Notes: a model not told the origin generated them from the letters alone. 64,000 nt of DNA from Jiella soli (GCF_020615385.1 NZ_JAJAVB010000022.1:154735-218734), one strand, 5' to 3'; counted from the stretch's first letter, positions 42,237 to 51,733 are shown. Program-made: numbers and translations.

Positions 42237-44468
42237 TCAGGCCGCGTCGTCGATATCCGCCGGCATGCCCGCCAGCACCTTGTCGAGCGTCATCGGATAG
42301 TCGCGCACCCTGACGCCGCAGGCGTTGTAGATCGCGTTGGTGACGGCCGCGCCGACGCCCGCAAGGGCGAGTTCGCCGATTCCCTTGCCCGCGAGCGGGC
42401 TCGCATAGGGATCATGCTCGGGCAGGAGCACGACTTCCAGCTTCGGCACGTCCGCATTCACCGGAACGTGGTATTCGGCCAGATCGTGATTGACGAGGAG
42501 GCCGCTGCGCGTGTCGACGACGAGTTCCTCGGTCAGCGCTGAACCGATACCCCAGATCTGACCGCCATAGCACTGCGAGGTGGCGGTCTTCTCGTTGAGG
42601 ATGCGGCCGGCCGCGGCCACGGTCAGGAGCCGCTTCACCCGAGTCTCCCCGGTATAGGCGTTGACCGCGACCTCGCAGAAATGCGCGCCATAGCTTGCCT
42701 GCGTGTAGTCCTCGTCGGTCTTGCCAGGCTCGATCGTGCCGAGTTCGGTCAGCGTCTCGCCGTTCAGGATTTCCTTAAACGGGATCTGCCGATTGCTGGC
42801 AATGGCTTGGCCGTCCTTGAGCGTCAGCCCGTCCGCCTCGACGCCGAGCCGCTGCGCGAGCTTCCCGATCACCGCTTCACAGGCGACATAGACCGACGAA
42901 CCCGCGCTATTCGCGCCCCAGGAGCCGCCAGAGCCCGAGGAGGGCGGCAGGTCGGTATCGCCGAGGATGACGTCGACATCCGCGACCGGCAAGCCCAGCA
43001 TCTCCGCAGCGATCTGCTGCAGGATGGTGTAGGTGCCGGTGCCGATGTCGGTCATCGAGGTCTTCACCGTCGCCCTGCCGTCCGGCGAGAGCGAGACCTC
43101 GGCCGAGGACTTCATCATCTGGTTCTTGCGCGACGCGGCGGCCGTGCCGTAGCCGATCAGCCATTCGCCGTTGCGCGTCGAGCCCGGCTTCTTCGGCCGC
43201 TGGTCCCAGCCGAAGCGCTTGGCGCCCTCTTCGAAACAGGCCATCAGCTTGCGCGAGGAAAACGGCTTGTCGTCCTGCGGGTCCTTGTCCGGCTCGTTCA
43301 GCCTGCGGAATTCGATCGGATCTAGGCCGAGATTTTCGGCTGCCTCGTCCATCGCGTTCTCGAAGGCCAGCATGCCCACCGCTTCGCCCGGCGCACGCAC
43401 CGCCGAGGTCATCAGGATGTCGGTCTCGGCGAGACGATGGGTGATCCTGCGGTTCTCCCCCGCATAAAGGAAGACCGAGGAAACGCCGGCCGGCTCGAAG
43501 AAGCCGTTGCCCGGGGAGTTGGTTGCGATGATCTCGTGCCCAAGCGCGACGATCTTGCCCGCCTTGGTGGTCCCGATGCGGACGCGCTGGATCGTCTCGG
43601 ACCGGCGCGAGGTCGCCTGGTAGACCTGCGGCCGGGCAAGCGCGAGCTTCACCGGGCGTCCTGCTGCCCGCGCGCCGAGCGCGGCGAGCACCGCATCCGG
43701 CCCGATGCCGAGCTTGTTGCCGAAGCCGCCGCCGATATAGGGGCTGAGCAGGCGGACCTTCTCGACCGGCACGCCGACGCCGTTGGCGATCTGCTTGACG
43801 TTCGATTCCAGCAACTGGCAGGACGACCACACGGTGAGCTTGTCGCCATCCCATTTGGCGACGCTCGCCTGTGGCTCCATCGCCGAGGAATGGTGGCTGG
43901 GTGTCGTATAGGTCTGGTCGAACTGGACATCGGCCTCGGCGAAGGCCTTTTCGAAGTCGCCGCGTTCGGTGTCCGCGGGCATCACGCCCTGGTCCGACTT
44001 GCGGCCCTCGCCCTTCACCTTGTCGAGGTCGAAGCGACCGTCCGTCGGCTGGTAGGACACCTTGACCAGCTTGGCCGCGTGGCGCGCGGCCTCGAAACTG
44101 GTGGCAACGATGACGGCCACCGGCTGGCCGTAGTGGAAGACCTCGCCGTCGACCGTCTGTGCGGCCGGGCTCATCGGCTGGGCCGAGGAGCGCAGGATCT
44201 TGTCGCCCGAGACGACCGCGAGGACGCCGGGGGCGGCCTTTGCCGCACGTTCGTCGATCCCGGTGATCTTGCCCTTGCCGATACCGGCCGTCACGACAAA
44301 GCCGTAGCCGATCTCCTTTTCATCGAGGAGATGCTCATAGGCATAAGGTGCCCGGCCGCAAACCTTGAGCGGCCCCTCGAAGCGGTCCAGCGGCTTGCCG
44401 ATGACGCCCTGCGTCGCCCGGTCGAGCCGGGTTTCGCCGATATTCTTGTCCATTACATGGGTGTTCAT
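42237..44468 (-). CDS. Aldehyde oxidoreductase molybdenum-binding subunit (PaoC type, xanthine dehydrogenase family)
   Basis: 743 residues. Moco-binding stretches are [12 protein letters not shown], the APGEA loop in [41 protein letters not shown], and the C-terminal [19 protein letters not shown] containing the catalytic Glu. Overall layout matches E. coli PaoC. It should oxidise aldehydes to acids, passing electrons to the FAD and iron-sulfur subunits encoded next door. Within this C1 locus formaldehyde or aromatic aldehydes are conceivable substrates, but that is inference. The start overlaps paoB by 4 nt. Confidence 0.93.
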   Translation of the reverse strand: MNTHVMDKNIGETRLDRATQGVIGKPLDRFEGPLKVCGRAPYAYEHLLDEKEIGYGFVVTAGIGKGKITGIDERAAKAAPGVLAVVSGDKILRSSAQPMSPAAQTVDGEVFHYGQPVAVIVATSFEAARHAAKLVKVSYQPTDGRFDLDKVKGEGRKSDQGVMPADTERGDFEKAFAEADVQFDQTYTTPSHHSSAMEPQASVAKWDGDKLTVWSSCQLLESNVKQIANGVGVPVEKVRLLSPYIGGGFGNKLGIGPDAVLAALGARAAGRPVKLALARPQVYQATSRRSETIQRVRIGTTKAGKIVALGHEIIATNSPGNGFFEPAGVSSVFLYAGENRRITHRLAETDILMTSAVRAPGEAVGMLAFENAMDEAAENLGLDPIEFRRLNEPDKDPQDDKPFSSRKLMACFEEGAKRFGWDQRPKKPGSTRNGEWLIGYGTAAASRKNQMMKSSAEVSLSPDGRATVKTSMTDIGTGTYTILQQIAAEMLGLPVADVDVILGDTDLPPSSGSGGSWGANSAGSSVYVACEAVIGKLAQRLGVEADGLTLKDGQAIASNRQIPFKEILNGETLTELGTIEPGKTDEDYTQASYGAHFCEVAVNAYTGETRVKRLLTVAAAGRILNEKTATSQCYGGQIWGIGSALTEELVVDTRSGLLVNHDLAEYHVPVNADVPKLEVVLLPEHDPYASPLAGKGIGELALAGVGAAVTNAIYNACGVRVRDYPMTLDKVLAGMPADIDDAA

Positions 44469-45454
44469 CGGCCGGCTCCCTCGGTCACGTCGCGCAGCAC
44501 CGCAATCAGCGTGCGGCGGGCAAGCGGTATCTTGAAGTCGTTCTCACCCTGGCCCTTGGCCTCGGCGAGCAGAACGTCGGCGGCCTTCTGGAAGGTCGCA
44601 GTCGTCGGCGCCTCGCCGACGAGCGCGCGTTCGACCGCCGCATCTCGCCACGGCATGTGCGCGAGACCGCCAAAGGCGAGACGGGCATCGGTGATCTTGC
44701 CGCCGTCGGTCTTGACAACGGCGGCGACCGAGACGAGCGCGAAGGCGTAGGACGCACGGTCGCGCACCTTACGATACATGTGAACGCCACCGATCGGCAC
44801 CGGCAGACGGACCGCCGTGATCAGCTCACCCGGCTCCAGCACGTTCTCGATCTCCGGCGTGTCGCCCGGCAGACGGTAGAATTCGCCGAGCGCGATCTCG
44901 CGGGCCGACCCGTCGCCCTTCATCGTCTCGACCACGGCATCGAGCGCGCGCATCGCCACCGCCATGTCGGAGGGGTGTGTCGCGATACATTTGTCGCTCG
45001 CGCCGAGAATGGCGTGGATGCGATTGAAGCCGCCGATCGCGCCGCAGCCGGAGCCCGGCTCGCGCTTGTTGCAGGGCGTCGTCGTGTCGTAGAAATAGTA
45101 GCACCGGGTCCGCTGCAGGAGATTGCCGCCAGTCGAGGCCTTGTTGCGCAACTGGCCCGACGCGCCGGCGAGCAGCGCGCGCGACAGCACCGGATAGTTC
45201 TCCGCGATGCGCGGATCGGCGGCAAGATCGGCATTCGGCACCAGCGCGCCGATGCGCAAGCCGCCGTCCGCGGTCTCCTCGATCGTCTTCAGCGGGAGAC
45301 GGGTGATGTCGACCAGCGCCTCGGGCGTCTCCACCTCGAGCTTCATCAGGTCGAGGAGGTTGGTGCCCCCGGCGATGAAACGGGCCGCGCCGCCCTTCGC
45401 CAGCCGGCCGGCCTCGGCGAGATCGCTGGCGCGCGAATATTGAAACTCTCTCAT
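44465..45454 (-). CDS. Aldehyde oxidoreductase FAD-binding subunit (PaoB type)
   Basis: 329 residues. The FAD-binding signature is [14 protein letters not shown] (near 25-38), then [19 protein letters not shown]. The four-Cys pattern C-x7-9-C-x6-7-C-x12-16-C between RTRCYYF and SDKCIATHP matches the extra [4Fe-4S] cluster that distinguishes PaoB from ordinary XdhB subunits. The C-terminal CO_deh_flav domain follows. Translationally coupled to both neighbours by 4-nt overlaps. Confidence 0.93.
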   Translation of the reverse strand: MREFQYSRASDLAEAGRLAKGGAARFIAGGTNLLDLMKLEVETPEALVDITRLPLKTIEETADGGLRIGALVPNADLAADPRIAENYPVLSRALLAGASGQLRNKASTGGNLLQRTRCYYFYDTTTPCNKREPGSGCGAIGGFNRIHAILGASDKCIATHPSDMAVAMRALDAVVETMKGDGSAREIALGEFYRLPGDTPEIENVLEPGELITAVRLPVPIGGVHMYRKVRDRASYAFALVSVAAVVKTDGGKITDARLAFGGLAHMPWRDAAVERALVGEAPTTATFQKAADVLLAEAKGQGENDFKIPLARRTLIAVLRDVTEGAGR

Positions 45455-45963
45455 GCCGGCTCCTTCGTCTTGTCGCTCGCGGTCCGGATGGCGTCGACGA
45501 TGTTCGGATAGGCCGAGCAACGGCAGATGTTTCCGCTCATGCGCTCGGAAATCTCGGTGTCGCTGAGGTCCTGCGAACCCGTCAGCCTGTCGCTGACATG
45601 GCTCGGCCAATTGTCCTTCACCTCGCCGAGCATGCCGACGGCGGAGACGATCTGGCCGGGCGTGCAATAGCCGCACTGATAGCCATCGTGATGGAGGAAA
45701 GCCTCCTGCATCGGATGCAGGCGGCCCGGCTCACCGAGCCCCTCGATCGTGGTGATCTCGTCGCCCTCATGCATGACGGCGAGGGTCAGGCAGGAGTTGA
45801 TGCGCCGGCCGTTGACGAGGACGGTGCAGGCGCCGCACTGGCCATGGTCGCAGCCCTTCTTGGTGCCGGGCAGAGCGAGATGGTCGCGCAGGGCGTCGAG
45901 AAGCGACGTCCTGATATCGGCATCGAGCTCGCGCTCGGTTCCGTTGACGGTCAATCTGATCAC
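45451..45963 (-). CDS. Aldehyde oxidoreductase 2Fe-2S subunit (PaoA type)
   Basis: 170 residues. The plant-type [2Fe-2S] site is [18 protein letters not shown], with the fourth ligand in INSCLTLA. The second cluster site is [12 protein letters not shown] with [12 protein letters not shown]. The protein begins directly [14 protein letters not shown], without the Tat signal that E. coli PaoA carries, so this enzyme is predicted to be cytosolic. First gene of paoABC. No paoD/xdhC-type Moco chaperone gene follows. Confidence 0.94.
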   Translation of the reverse strand: MIRLTVNGTERELDADIRTSLLDALRDHLALPGTKKGCDHGQCGACTVLVNGRRINSCLTLAVMHEGDEITTIEGLGEPGRLHPMQEAFLHHDGYQCGYCTPGQIVSAVGMLGEVKDNWPSHVSDRLTGSQDLSDTEISERMSGNICRCSAYPNIVDAIRTASDKTKEPA

Positions 45964-46153
45964 GTGAAATCCCTTCGGTTTCGGCGTCAGACGCCGCCAC
46001 GCGCTGCGGCAGTCTGGAACGGTTCGAAATCTGCAGGGACAACTATGGGAAGGGCGGAAAGGTTCGAGGGTGAGACGATCTGTTCAGACACGGGCGATCG
46101 ATAGGCGGCTATGGGCCCGCTTCCTACGGCTATAGCCTCACGTTCGGCGAAGT

Positions 46154-46627
46154 TTACCTGAACCCCGGCCGCGCAGCTTGGACATGGGCAAAATTGATCG
46201 CCTCAAATCCAGCATGCTCGGCTGCAAGATACAGATCGAGATCGTCGGTCAGTAGGACTGCGCCCGTTTCCGCCAAGCACAAGCTGACGCTGTCAGGCAG
46301 ACCCAGTCTGGTAAACTCGGCTCTGCGGACTGCCGTTTTGCTCTCGATGCTTTGCTCCGTCGCTGTCAGAATGAATCTAGAAAAAAGTTCTGTCAGCCGA
46401 GAACGGAGAGGATCGCCGATCTGTCGAAGAAGGTTCGACATTTCGGTCAGAATGTGCGGAGTGAAGATCAACTCGGAAGCCGGGGACACAAGCTCCTGAA
46501 GTATCTCGAAATCGCGCTGATCGTAGGCGCGCAGTTTCTTGTGCCTAGCGATGAGGTCGGTGCCGAAGAGGCCGACGACCAGCAGGACGGCGAGATTGGT
46601 GTCAAGGAGGACCGGCTTTGCCGCCAT
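46154..46627 (-). CDS. PIN-domain protein (possible ribonuclease toxin)
   Basis: 157 residues. The first acidic residue is in PVLLDTNLAVLL, Glu in TEMSNLLRQ, Asp in LGLPDSVSLCLA, and the final pair in VLLTDDLDLYLAA, the four-acid arrangement of a PIN nuclease. It begins exactly where the upstream gene ends (stop 46628, start 46627), so the two are one unit. Codon and base use is clearly less GC-rich than in the flanking C1 genes, pointing to acquisition. Conventional antitoxin folds (AbrB, RHH, Phd) are not seen in the partner. Confidence 0.85.
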   Translation of the reverse strand: MAAKPVLLDTNLAVLLVVGLFGTDLIARHKKLRAYDQRDFEILQELVSPASELIFTPHILTEMSNLLRQIGDPLRSRLTELFSRFILTATEQSIESKTAVRRAEFTRLGLPDSVSLCLAETGAVLLTDDLDLYLAAEHAGFEAINFAHVQAARPGFR

Positions 46628-46906
46628 CTAGTCCAGGTTCTCGCGCTTCGTAAAGGAAAGGACCTGTCCATCCGCATCACGGACTTTCACGACCCGGTAG
46701 GCGCGACGAATGGCGGGCTCTCCTGTGATCGTAGTGATGGCATTGCGCGACGAGTTCCATGGGCGTGAGAACCCAAGCGTGATATTCCAAGCCTGCTCTT
46801 CTTCGTTGTAGACGACTTCCTCAAGGCCGAGATTCGCGATATTCTCGTCTGCCAGTAGATCTGTGACATAATCCTTGGCAATTTTCGCAGCGAGCTTAAC
46901 TTGCAT
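46628..46906 (-). CDS. Unknown 92-aa partner of the PIN protein
   Basis: Begins MQVKLAAKIAKDYVTDLLADENI and contains EEVVYNEEEQAWNITLGFSRPW and RRAYRVVKVRDADGQVLSF. It looks like a small alpha/beta protein with an acidic central hairpin and a basic C-terminal strand. There is no DNA-binding motif I recognise. It is immediately adjacent to the PIN gene with no spacer and shares its lower GC content. It could be an antitoxin-like or substrate-targeting partner; both are guesses. Confidence 0.75.
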   Translation of the reverse strand: MQVKLAAKIAKDYVTDLLADENIANLGLEEVVYNEEEQAWNITLGFSRPWNSSRNAITTITGEPAIRRAYRVVKVRDADGQVLSFTKRENLD

Positions 46907-46983
46907 GCCAGTCTCCCGAAGCCGAGCACTTCGCCCCTTTTAAACCAACATATACCAGAAGATCCACACATCTCGGAAAGGCT

Positions 46984-47559
46984 TCAGCGCCCCGCCTCCA
47001 CCTCGGCGAGGTGCGCGATCACGCTTTCAAGCAGCCAGTACCAGGCCTGCTCCTCGTCCGGGCCCGCGGTCTTGTCGATGGCGATCTTCAGATAGGCGAT
47101 CTCGTCCTCGATCTTGTCCGGCGGCAGCATCTTCAGGCGGCTGACGAGGATCGCGGCTTCGAGGACGGCGGCCTTGGCCCGGTTCATCCCCTGGAACGGC
47201 CGGTGCTGACCCGAGGCGGCGACGCGGCAGGAAAAGCGCGGCCGCGTCTCGTCCTCCTTCACCGACACGACCTCGAGGACGTCGTGCGCGAGAGCCGCTT
47301 CGAGGCGGGGGACGTCGCAGCCCGGAACGGGAGCGAGCGGCCAGTCCTTGCGGCCGGTCAGGCAGCCGGCGAAGATCTTCGCCTCGTCGGTGTAGTTCAC
47401 GATGGCGATCCCCGTCGCCTCGACGTTCGCGAGCGTCGTCGAGGGGCGGAAGGGCGCGATCACCCAATGCTCGCCCTCCTGGATGATCCCGAGCGGCGCG
47501 ATATGCACCGCGCCGTCGGGCGAGCGCGTGGTGAGGATCGTTTCGCGGATATAGGGCAT
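46984..47559 (-). CDS. DUF447-family protein (flavin-reductase-like fold), H4MPT cluster
   Basis: 191 residues. It begins MPYIRETILTTRSPDGAVHIAPLGI, followed by IIQEGEHWVIAPFRPSTTLANVEATG and a helical C-terminus with HRPFQGMNRAKAAVLEAAILVSRL, characteristic of DUF447. Archaeal and methylotroph members occur beside H4MPT/methanofuran genes. The FMN-binding split-barrel-like N-terminus hints at a flavin or pterin reaction. No activity is assigned. It precedes nothing obvious on its 3' side; upstream lies the DHPS-like gene (37 nt). Confidence 0.87.
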   Translation of the reverse strand: MPYIRETILTTRSPDGAVHIAPLGIIQEGEHWVIAPFRPSTTLANVEATGIAIVNYTDEAKIFAGCLTGRKDWPLAPVPGCDVPRLEAALAHDVLEVVSVKEDETRPRFSCRVAASGQHRPFQGMNRAKAAVLEAAILVSRLKMLPPDKIEDEIAYLKIAIDKTAGPDEEQAWYWLLESVIAHLAEVEAGR

Positions 47560-47596
47560 GGGTCGTCTTTCTCGTGCCGGATGCAGCGCCTGTCGC

Positions 47597-48997
47597 TCAG
47601 GAGGTCTGCTTCTTCGCCTTCAACGTATGTCCGGCGGCTTCCAGCCGGGTGCGATCCTCTTCCCGGCGCGGCGCGGCGACGCCGAAGTCGAGGCCGGTAT
47701 CCTGCGCGTAGCGCTTGCCGAGCCGCCAGGCGATCTCCGCCTTCTGGAGCTCTGCCCCGAGATAGAAGGCATGGCCCGCGTCGTCCCCGACATCGAGATG
47801 GGGAAAGAACTCGAAGGCATCCGTCTCCACCACATGGACGTCGCGATTGTAGAGATGGACACCGTCCTCCGCCGTCTCGATGCGATAATTGCGGTCGCGG
47901 ATCGTCGCCGCCTGGTCGGCGAGTTCCTGCGGCGTCGCCGCGAACGGCTTGACGTCGTGGACCTGGAGCAGGCCCTTCGAATAGCCCCGCGGCAGGGCGT
48001 TATCGGCGCGCGCGGCATAGAGCATGCGCCGGGCCGCATCGTGCTCGGCGACCGTCTCGCGCGTATGCGGGCTGACATGGACGACGAGAAGATTGCGGAT
48101 GGCGAGTTCCGAGCAGATGCCGAGGAGGGTCGCGGTGATGCCGGACGTGTCGGCGTCGGTGAGTTCGGTGAGATTGCCGGTGCCCATCAGGATCTCGATG
48201 TCCGGATGGCGCGCGCGCAATTGGTGGTAGCGCACCAGCGAGGCCGAGAACCCAAAATGGATGGGATCGAGGATCGAGTCGGCGATGAAGTCGATCCCCA
48301 TCTGCCGCGCCCGCTCGATCGCCCGGTCGAGCGAGGCTTCGTCCTGCGGCGTCGTCGGCACGAGAATCGGCACGGCACCGCCGGCCTCGGCGACTTCCAT
48401 GCGCTCCTCGGTAAGGCTCAGGAGGAAGTCCGCGCCGGCCCGGGTCGCGCGCCGCAATTCTTCCGGGTCGGCCGAATCGACGCTGACGCCGAAGCCGTCC
48501 GCCTTCAGGGCCTGCACCGTCTCCTCCAGATGCGGGAACGGCGTGTCGGGCAGGCAGCCGAGATCGATCACCTCGGCGCCGGCCGCGCGCATCGGCTGGG
48601 CGCGTGCGAGGATCGCCTCCACCGATAGGGCGGAAGCGTCGACGATCTCGGCGAAGATGCGCATGTCGTGCCGGGAGAGATCCGGCGGCGCGCCCTTGCG
48701 GCCGAGAAAGGCTGGAAGATCCGCTAGCTCGTCCGGGCCGCGAGTGAACGGCACGCCGAACACTTCGGAGAGGCGGTCGAGATCGGCCCGGCAGCGGCCG
48801 GGCAGGATCACGCCGTCGGCCTCAACCGGCCGCTCGAGCCGGCGCTCGATGATCTCGCCGGTGGCGAGCGCCGCGACCTTCACCCCGATATCGGCAATCG
48901 CCCAGTCGAAGTCGGTCTCGCCGAGCCCGGCGAGCACGCGTTCGAGCCGGGGTCGGGCCAGATGCCCGGTCAAAAAGAGCAGTCGCTGTCTCGCCAT
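47597..48997 (-). CDS. Dihydropteroate-synthase-like protein (DUF6513/pterin-binding), H4MPT biosynthesis
   Basis: 466 residues. The N-terminal 120 (RLLFLTGHLARPRLERVLAGL) is the DUF6513 part. It is followed by a TIM-barrel related to dihydropteroate synthase: AQPMRAAGAEVIDLGCLPDTPFPHLEE, FGVSVDSADPEELRRATRAGADFLLSLTEE, GIDFIADSILDPIHFGFSASLVRY and ILMGTGNLTELTDADTSG. In H4MPT users such proteins are candidates for joining the pterin diphosphate to the beta-RFAP moiety made by MptG. The coupling reaction is inferred, not shown. Confidence 0.9.
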   Translation of the reverse strand: MARQRLLFLTGHLARPRLERVLAGLGETDFDWAIADIGVKVAALATGEIIERRLERPVEADGVILPGRCRADLDRLSEVFGVPFTRGPDELADLPAFLGRKGAPPDLSRHDMRIFAEIVDASALSVEAILARAQPMRAAGAEVIDLGCLPDTPFPHLEETVQALKADGFGVSVDSADPEELRRATRAGADFLLSLTEERMEVAEAGGAVPILVPTTPQDEASLDRAIERARQMGIDFIADSILDPIHFGFSASLVRYHQLRARHPDIEILMGTGNLTELTDADTSGITATLLGICSELAIRNLLVVHVSPHTRETVAEHDAARRMLYAARADNALPRGYSKGLLQVHDVKPFAATPQELADQAATIRDRNYRIETAEDGVHLYNRDVHVVETDAFEFFPHLDVGDDAGHAFYLGAELQKAEIAWRLGKRYAQDTGLDFGVAAPRREEDRTRLEAAGHTLKAKKQTS

Positions 48998-49089
48998 GAC
49001 CGGCTATGTCGGGTATTTGCGTCGGCTTGAAAAGCCTCGGCCGGCACGAGATGCGTCAAACTTCTCGCCGCCGGCTGTCGCCGCGCGGG

Positions 49090-49743
49090 TCAGGGTGCCG
49101 CCAGTTCCGGCACCGGGCGGCGCAGCGCAAGAAGCCGCCCGGGTATGTCGCCATCGGCAAGCCGCACCCCGGCCGCCGACATGTCTGCGGGACCCGCGAC
49201 ATAGACCCTCGTCCCGGCGTTCAGATGCTTGCCGAAGCTCTCGTCGACGATATGAGCGCCGACCAGCGCCTCGACCGTCGCTTCGAGCGGCACGTCGATC
49301 TGCTTGAACAGGCAGAGTCGCGCCTGCGGCAGCCTTGCCGCGAGCCAGGCTGAAAGCGAGTCCGACGTCACCGTCCAGTCGTGCGCGAGTTCCGGCGCAC
49401 CCAGCGCCAGGTCGCGCGGCATCCAGACCGGGATCTTTCCTGCCTCGATCGCCCGGTGGATCGCCGCGATGTCGCGGGCCTTCACCATCCGTTGCCCAAG
49501 CGACACCAGCGCGCAGCCGAACTGCTCCATGGCGAGGATCGCCATTTCATGCGCCGCATCGTCATCATAGGCGATCTGTCGTTGATACATCCGCACCGTA
49601 TCGGCGAAGGGCCCGCCCCCGGGCACCACGACCAGCGGCCCGCGCGCCTGCTCGATCGCCGCGACCCAGCGCTTGAGATCGGGAGAACTCGCCGAACTGC
49701 CACCGAATTTGACGACGAGGATGCCTTTAGTTTCCTTTTCCAT
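49090..49743 (-). CDS. Amino-acid-kinase-fold protein (candidate furan phosphate kinase MfnE)
   Basis: 217 residues. The amino-acid-kinase P-loop is GILVVKFGGSSASSPDLKRW, with VVVPGGGPFADTVR, DAAHEMAILAMEQFGCAL and late TVTSDSLSAWLAARLPQARLCLFKQ. Archaeal MfnE is an AAK-fold kinase making the furan-methyl diphosphate in methanofuran synthesis, and this gene lies beside the MfnB-containing gene, so the same role is likely. The start is ATG 49743; an extension to 49881 has no conserved content. Confidence 0.85.
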   Translation of the reverse strand: MEKETKGILVVKFGGSSASSPDLKRWVAAIEQARGPLVVVPGGGPFADTVRMYQRQIAYDDDAAHEMAILAMEQFGCALVSLGQRMVKARDIAAIHRAIEAGKIPVWMPRDLALGAPELAHDWTVTSDSLSAWLAARLPQARLCLFKQIDVPLEATVEALVGAHIVDESFGKHLNAGTRVYVAGPADMSAAGVRLADGDIPGRLLALRRPVPELAAP

Positions 49744-49956
49744 TTGCCCGCCCCGGACGCGTTTCACACCGCGTGTGCTGACCTTTCGGCCGCACGCGCA
49801 CTCCCTGCCCTGGCGGCCTTGCTGCGGCCGCTTCTCGATCGTGGGGGTTCCAAGCCTCCCGCCCGGCAACCCCGTCGCCATCTCCTGGCGATCTCAAAGG
49901 GAAATCATCGCCTCATTGCGCAAAAGAACAAGGGGGCACGATCAAATCCGTGACGA

Positions 49957-51045
49957 TTATGTGTCGAGATCGGTCCGCCTTCGCGTCAATTCGATGCCCA
50001 CCGCGCCGGGGCCGAGCGCAAGTTTTTCCACCCGCACCGTTACCTCGTGCACACGGCGATCGGCAAGAATCGCCCGGCACAGCGACAGCGCCAGCGTCTC
50101 GACGAGATCAGTGTGGCCGCGCTCGCCGAGGGCCCGGATCGCGTCCATGATGACGTCGTAGGAATAGATGTCGCCCATGGTCTCGGCGTCCGGCCGGATC
50201 CGGTCGATCTGTGCCTCCACGGAAAACCGGACATCCTGGCGCCGTCCGCGCTCATGGCCATAGGCGCCGATCTCCATCGCCATCGTCATGTCGCGCACGA
50301 AGATGCGGTCTTTCGCCACTCCCGCGCCGACGCTCTCCGTCGAAGGGCCATGGATCAGGCCGGCGATCCGCCGCACCGCGGGAAGGTCGACCGGGCCGTC
50401 GCGCCGGCCGGCGGCGAGCGCGCCGCGAAAGCCGAGATAGTCCGGCTCCAGCACGAGGAGGCGCGGCACGTCCGGCGGTTCCAGCGATCCGGCGAGCCCG
50501 GTCATCAGGCCGAGTCCCCTCGCCCGCTCCAGGAAGCTGCCAAGACTGGCGACCGAGAGATGCGACAGGAGGCCCTTCGGCCCACCGCCAGCCGGAGCGC
50601 CCTCGCCGCCGGTCTTCCCGATCGTGTCGATCATCGCGCCGGCAAAGCCCGCTTCCGCGAGCAAAGGCAGAAGATCGAAGTCCGGGTCGCCGTCGGCGAA
50701 GAAGACGGCAACGAGCCGGATCCTTTCGGCGAGCGGCCGGAGAGCGCTTATCACCGCCTCGCGCTCGCGCCGGCTCGCCGGGAACAGGCCGATCTTGACG
50801 AAGTCGGCCGCGGCGCGCGCCTCCACCTCGGCCGAGACGATGCGCGGCTCCATCGGCAGGTCGCCCGCCACCGCCGAGACCGGCCGGCGGCCAGCGACGC
50901 GGACGATCGTCGCCTTAAGGACCGCGGGCGGAACCGCGCCGAGCGCGCCCTTCGACGGGTCCTTCAGATCGACGATGTCGGCGCCGCCCTCGATCACGAT
51001 CCCGGCCTCGTCCGGACCGGTGACACTGGCCAGAAGCTTGGTCAC
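49957..51045 (-). CDS. Fusion of (5-formylfuran-3-yl)methyl phosphate synthase (MfnB) and dihydroneopterin aldolase (FolB)
   Basis: 362 residues. Domain 1 (about 1-232) is MfnB/DUF556: LLASVTGPDEAGIVIEGGADIVDLKDPSKGALGA with the candidate Schiff-base Lys28, DFVKIGLF (Lys84) and MIDTIGKTG (Lys144). Domain 2 (about 245-355) is FolB-like: KDRIFVRDMTMAMEIGAYGHERGRRQ, ETMGDIYSYDVIMDAI, THTDLVE-type helix and VTVRVEKLALGPGAVGIEL. Domain 1 makes the furan of methanofuran from glyceraldehyde 3-phosphate; domain 2 cleaves dihydroneopterin for the H4MPT pterin. GTG start overlaps the DUF3280 stop (GTGA at 51042-51045). Confidence 0.92.
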   Translation of the reverse strand: MTKLLASVTGPDEAGIVIEGGADIVDLKDPSKGALGAVPPAVLKATIVRVAGRRPVSAVAGDLPMEPRIVSAEVEARAAADFVKIGLFPASRREREAVISALRPLAERIRLVAVFFADGDPDFDLLPLLAEAGFAGAMIDTIGKTGGEGAPAGGGPKGLLSHLSVASLGSFLERARGLGLMTGLAGSLEPPDVPRLLVLEPDYLGFRGALAAGRRDGPVDLPAVRRIAGLIHGPSTESVGAGVAKDRIFVRDMTMAMEIGAYGHERGRRQDVRFSVEAQIDRIRPDAETMGDIYSYDVIMDAIRALGERGHTDLVETLALSLCRAILADRRVHEVTVRVEKLALGPGAVGIELTRRRTDLDT

Positions 51046-51599
51046 TTCAGGCTCTCGAACTGCGTCTTCAGGACGTTTTTCCACAGATAGTCGATGCCGC
51101 GCTGCCAGCTCTCGTCGGTATTCGAGCGGATGTCGGCGCTGCCGCGGGCGATCTGCTTCCCAGTGCCGACGTCGAAGGCATAGGCGTTGATGTTGAGAAT
51201 GAGGTTCGACACCTTCTGCACCGTGCCGATGACGGCGATATCGGCGCCGATATCCTTGGCGAAGGTGACCGCGCAATTGCCGCAGTTCTGAAGGTTCTGC
51301 TTCTTCGCCCTCGCCTCGACCGGCTGGGTGTCGACGATCGCGAAGTCCGGCAGCGCCCCGATGTCCTCGCGCAGCGTCGGCGCCATCTTGTCGAGGCGCG
51401 CCGTCTGGGCCGAATCCTCGCCCAACATCTGCCCCTCGAGGCTCGAATCGATCAGCTCGAAGTCGAACACCGCGACGTTCCGCTCCGCCGCAAGCGCCGG
51501 TGCCGCCATGGCCGCGAGCGCCGCCAGAACCAGGACAACGGGAAAAAGTCTCGCTTGCCTTACGAGGTCACGTCCGTAACTCATCTCTTGCCTGAACAT
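51042..51599 (-). CDS. DUF3280-type secreted protein of the methanol oxidation region
   Basis: About 185 residues. The signal peptide covers residues 11-37 (LFPVVLVLAALAAMAAPALA). The mature part VAVFDFELIDSSLEGQ, then PDFAIVDTQPVEARAKKQNLQNCGNCAVTFAKDIGADIAVIG, is the DUF3280/DUF2380 pattern associated with PQQ-dependent alcohol oxidation genes, and it contains a CGNC pair. I chose ATG 51599 with GGAGGAGCGAG upstream; ATG 51584 is possible. It is transcribed divergently from the ABC binding protein and coupled to the MfnB-FolB gene. Confidence 0.85.
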   Translation of the reverse strand: MFRQEMSYGRDLVRQARLFPVVLVLAALAAMAAPALAAERNVAVFDFELIDSSLEGQMLGEDSAQTARLDKMAPTLREDIGALPDFAIVDTQPVEARAKKQNLQNCGNCAVTFAKDIGADIAVIGTVQKVSNLILNINAYAFDVGTGKQIARGSADIRSNTDESWQRGIDYLWKNVLKTQFESLK

Positions 51600-51733
51600 C
51601 TCGCTCCTCCGCGACTGCGGCGCCCACACCGGTCCCTAGTGATAGCGCCCGGAAAGTGCGAGACAAATCGGCGACGGAAGGAGACATCCGCATCGGGCCC
51701 TGTGCAGCCGGCCGGATGTACGGGAGGACGATC

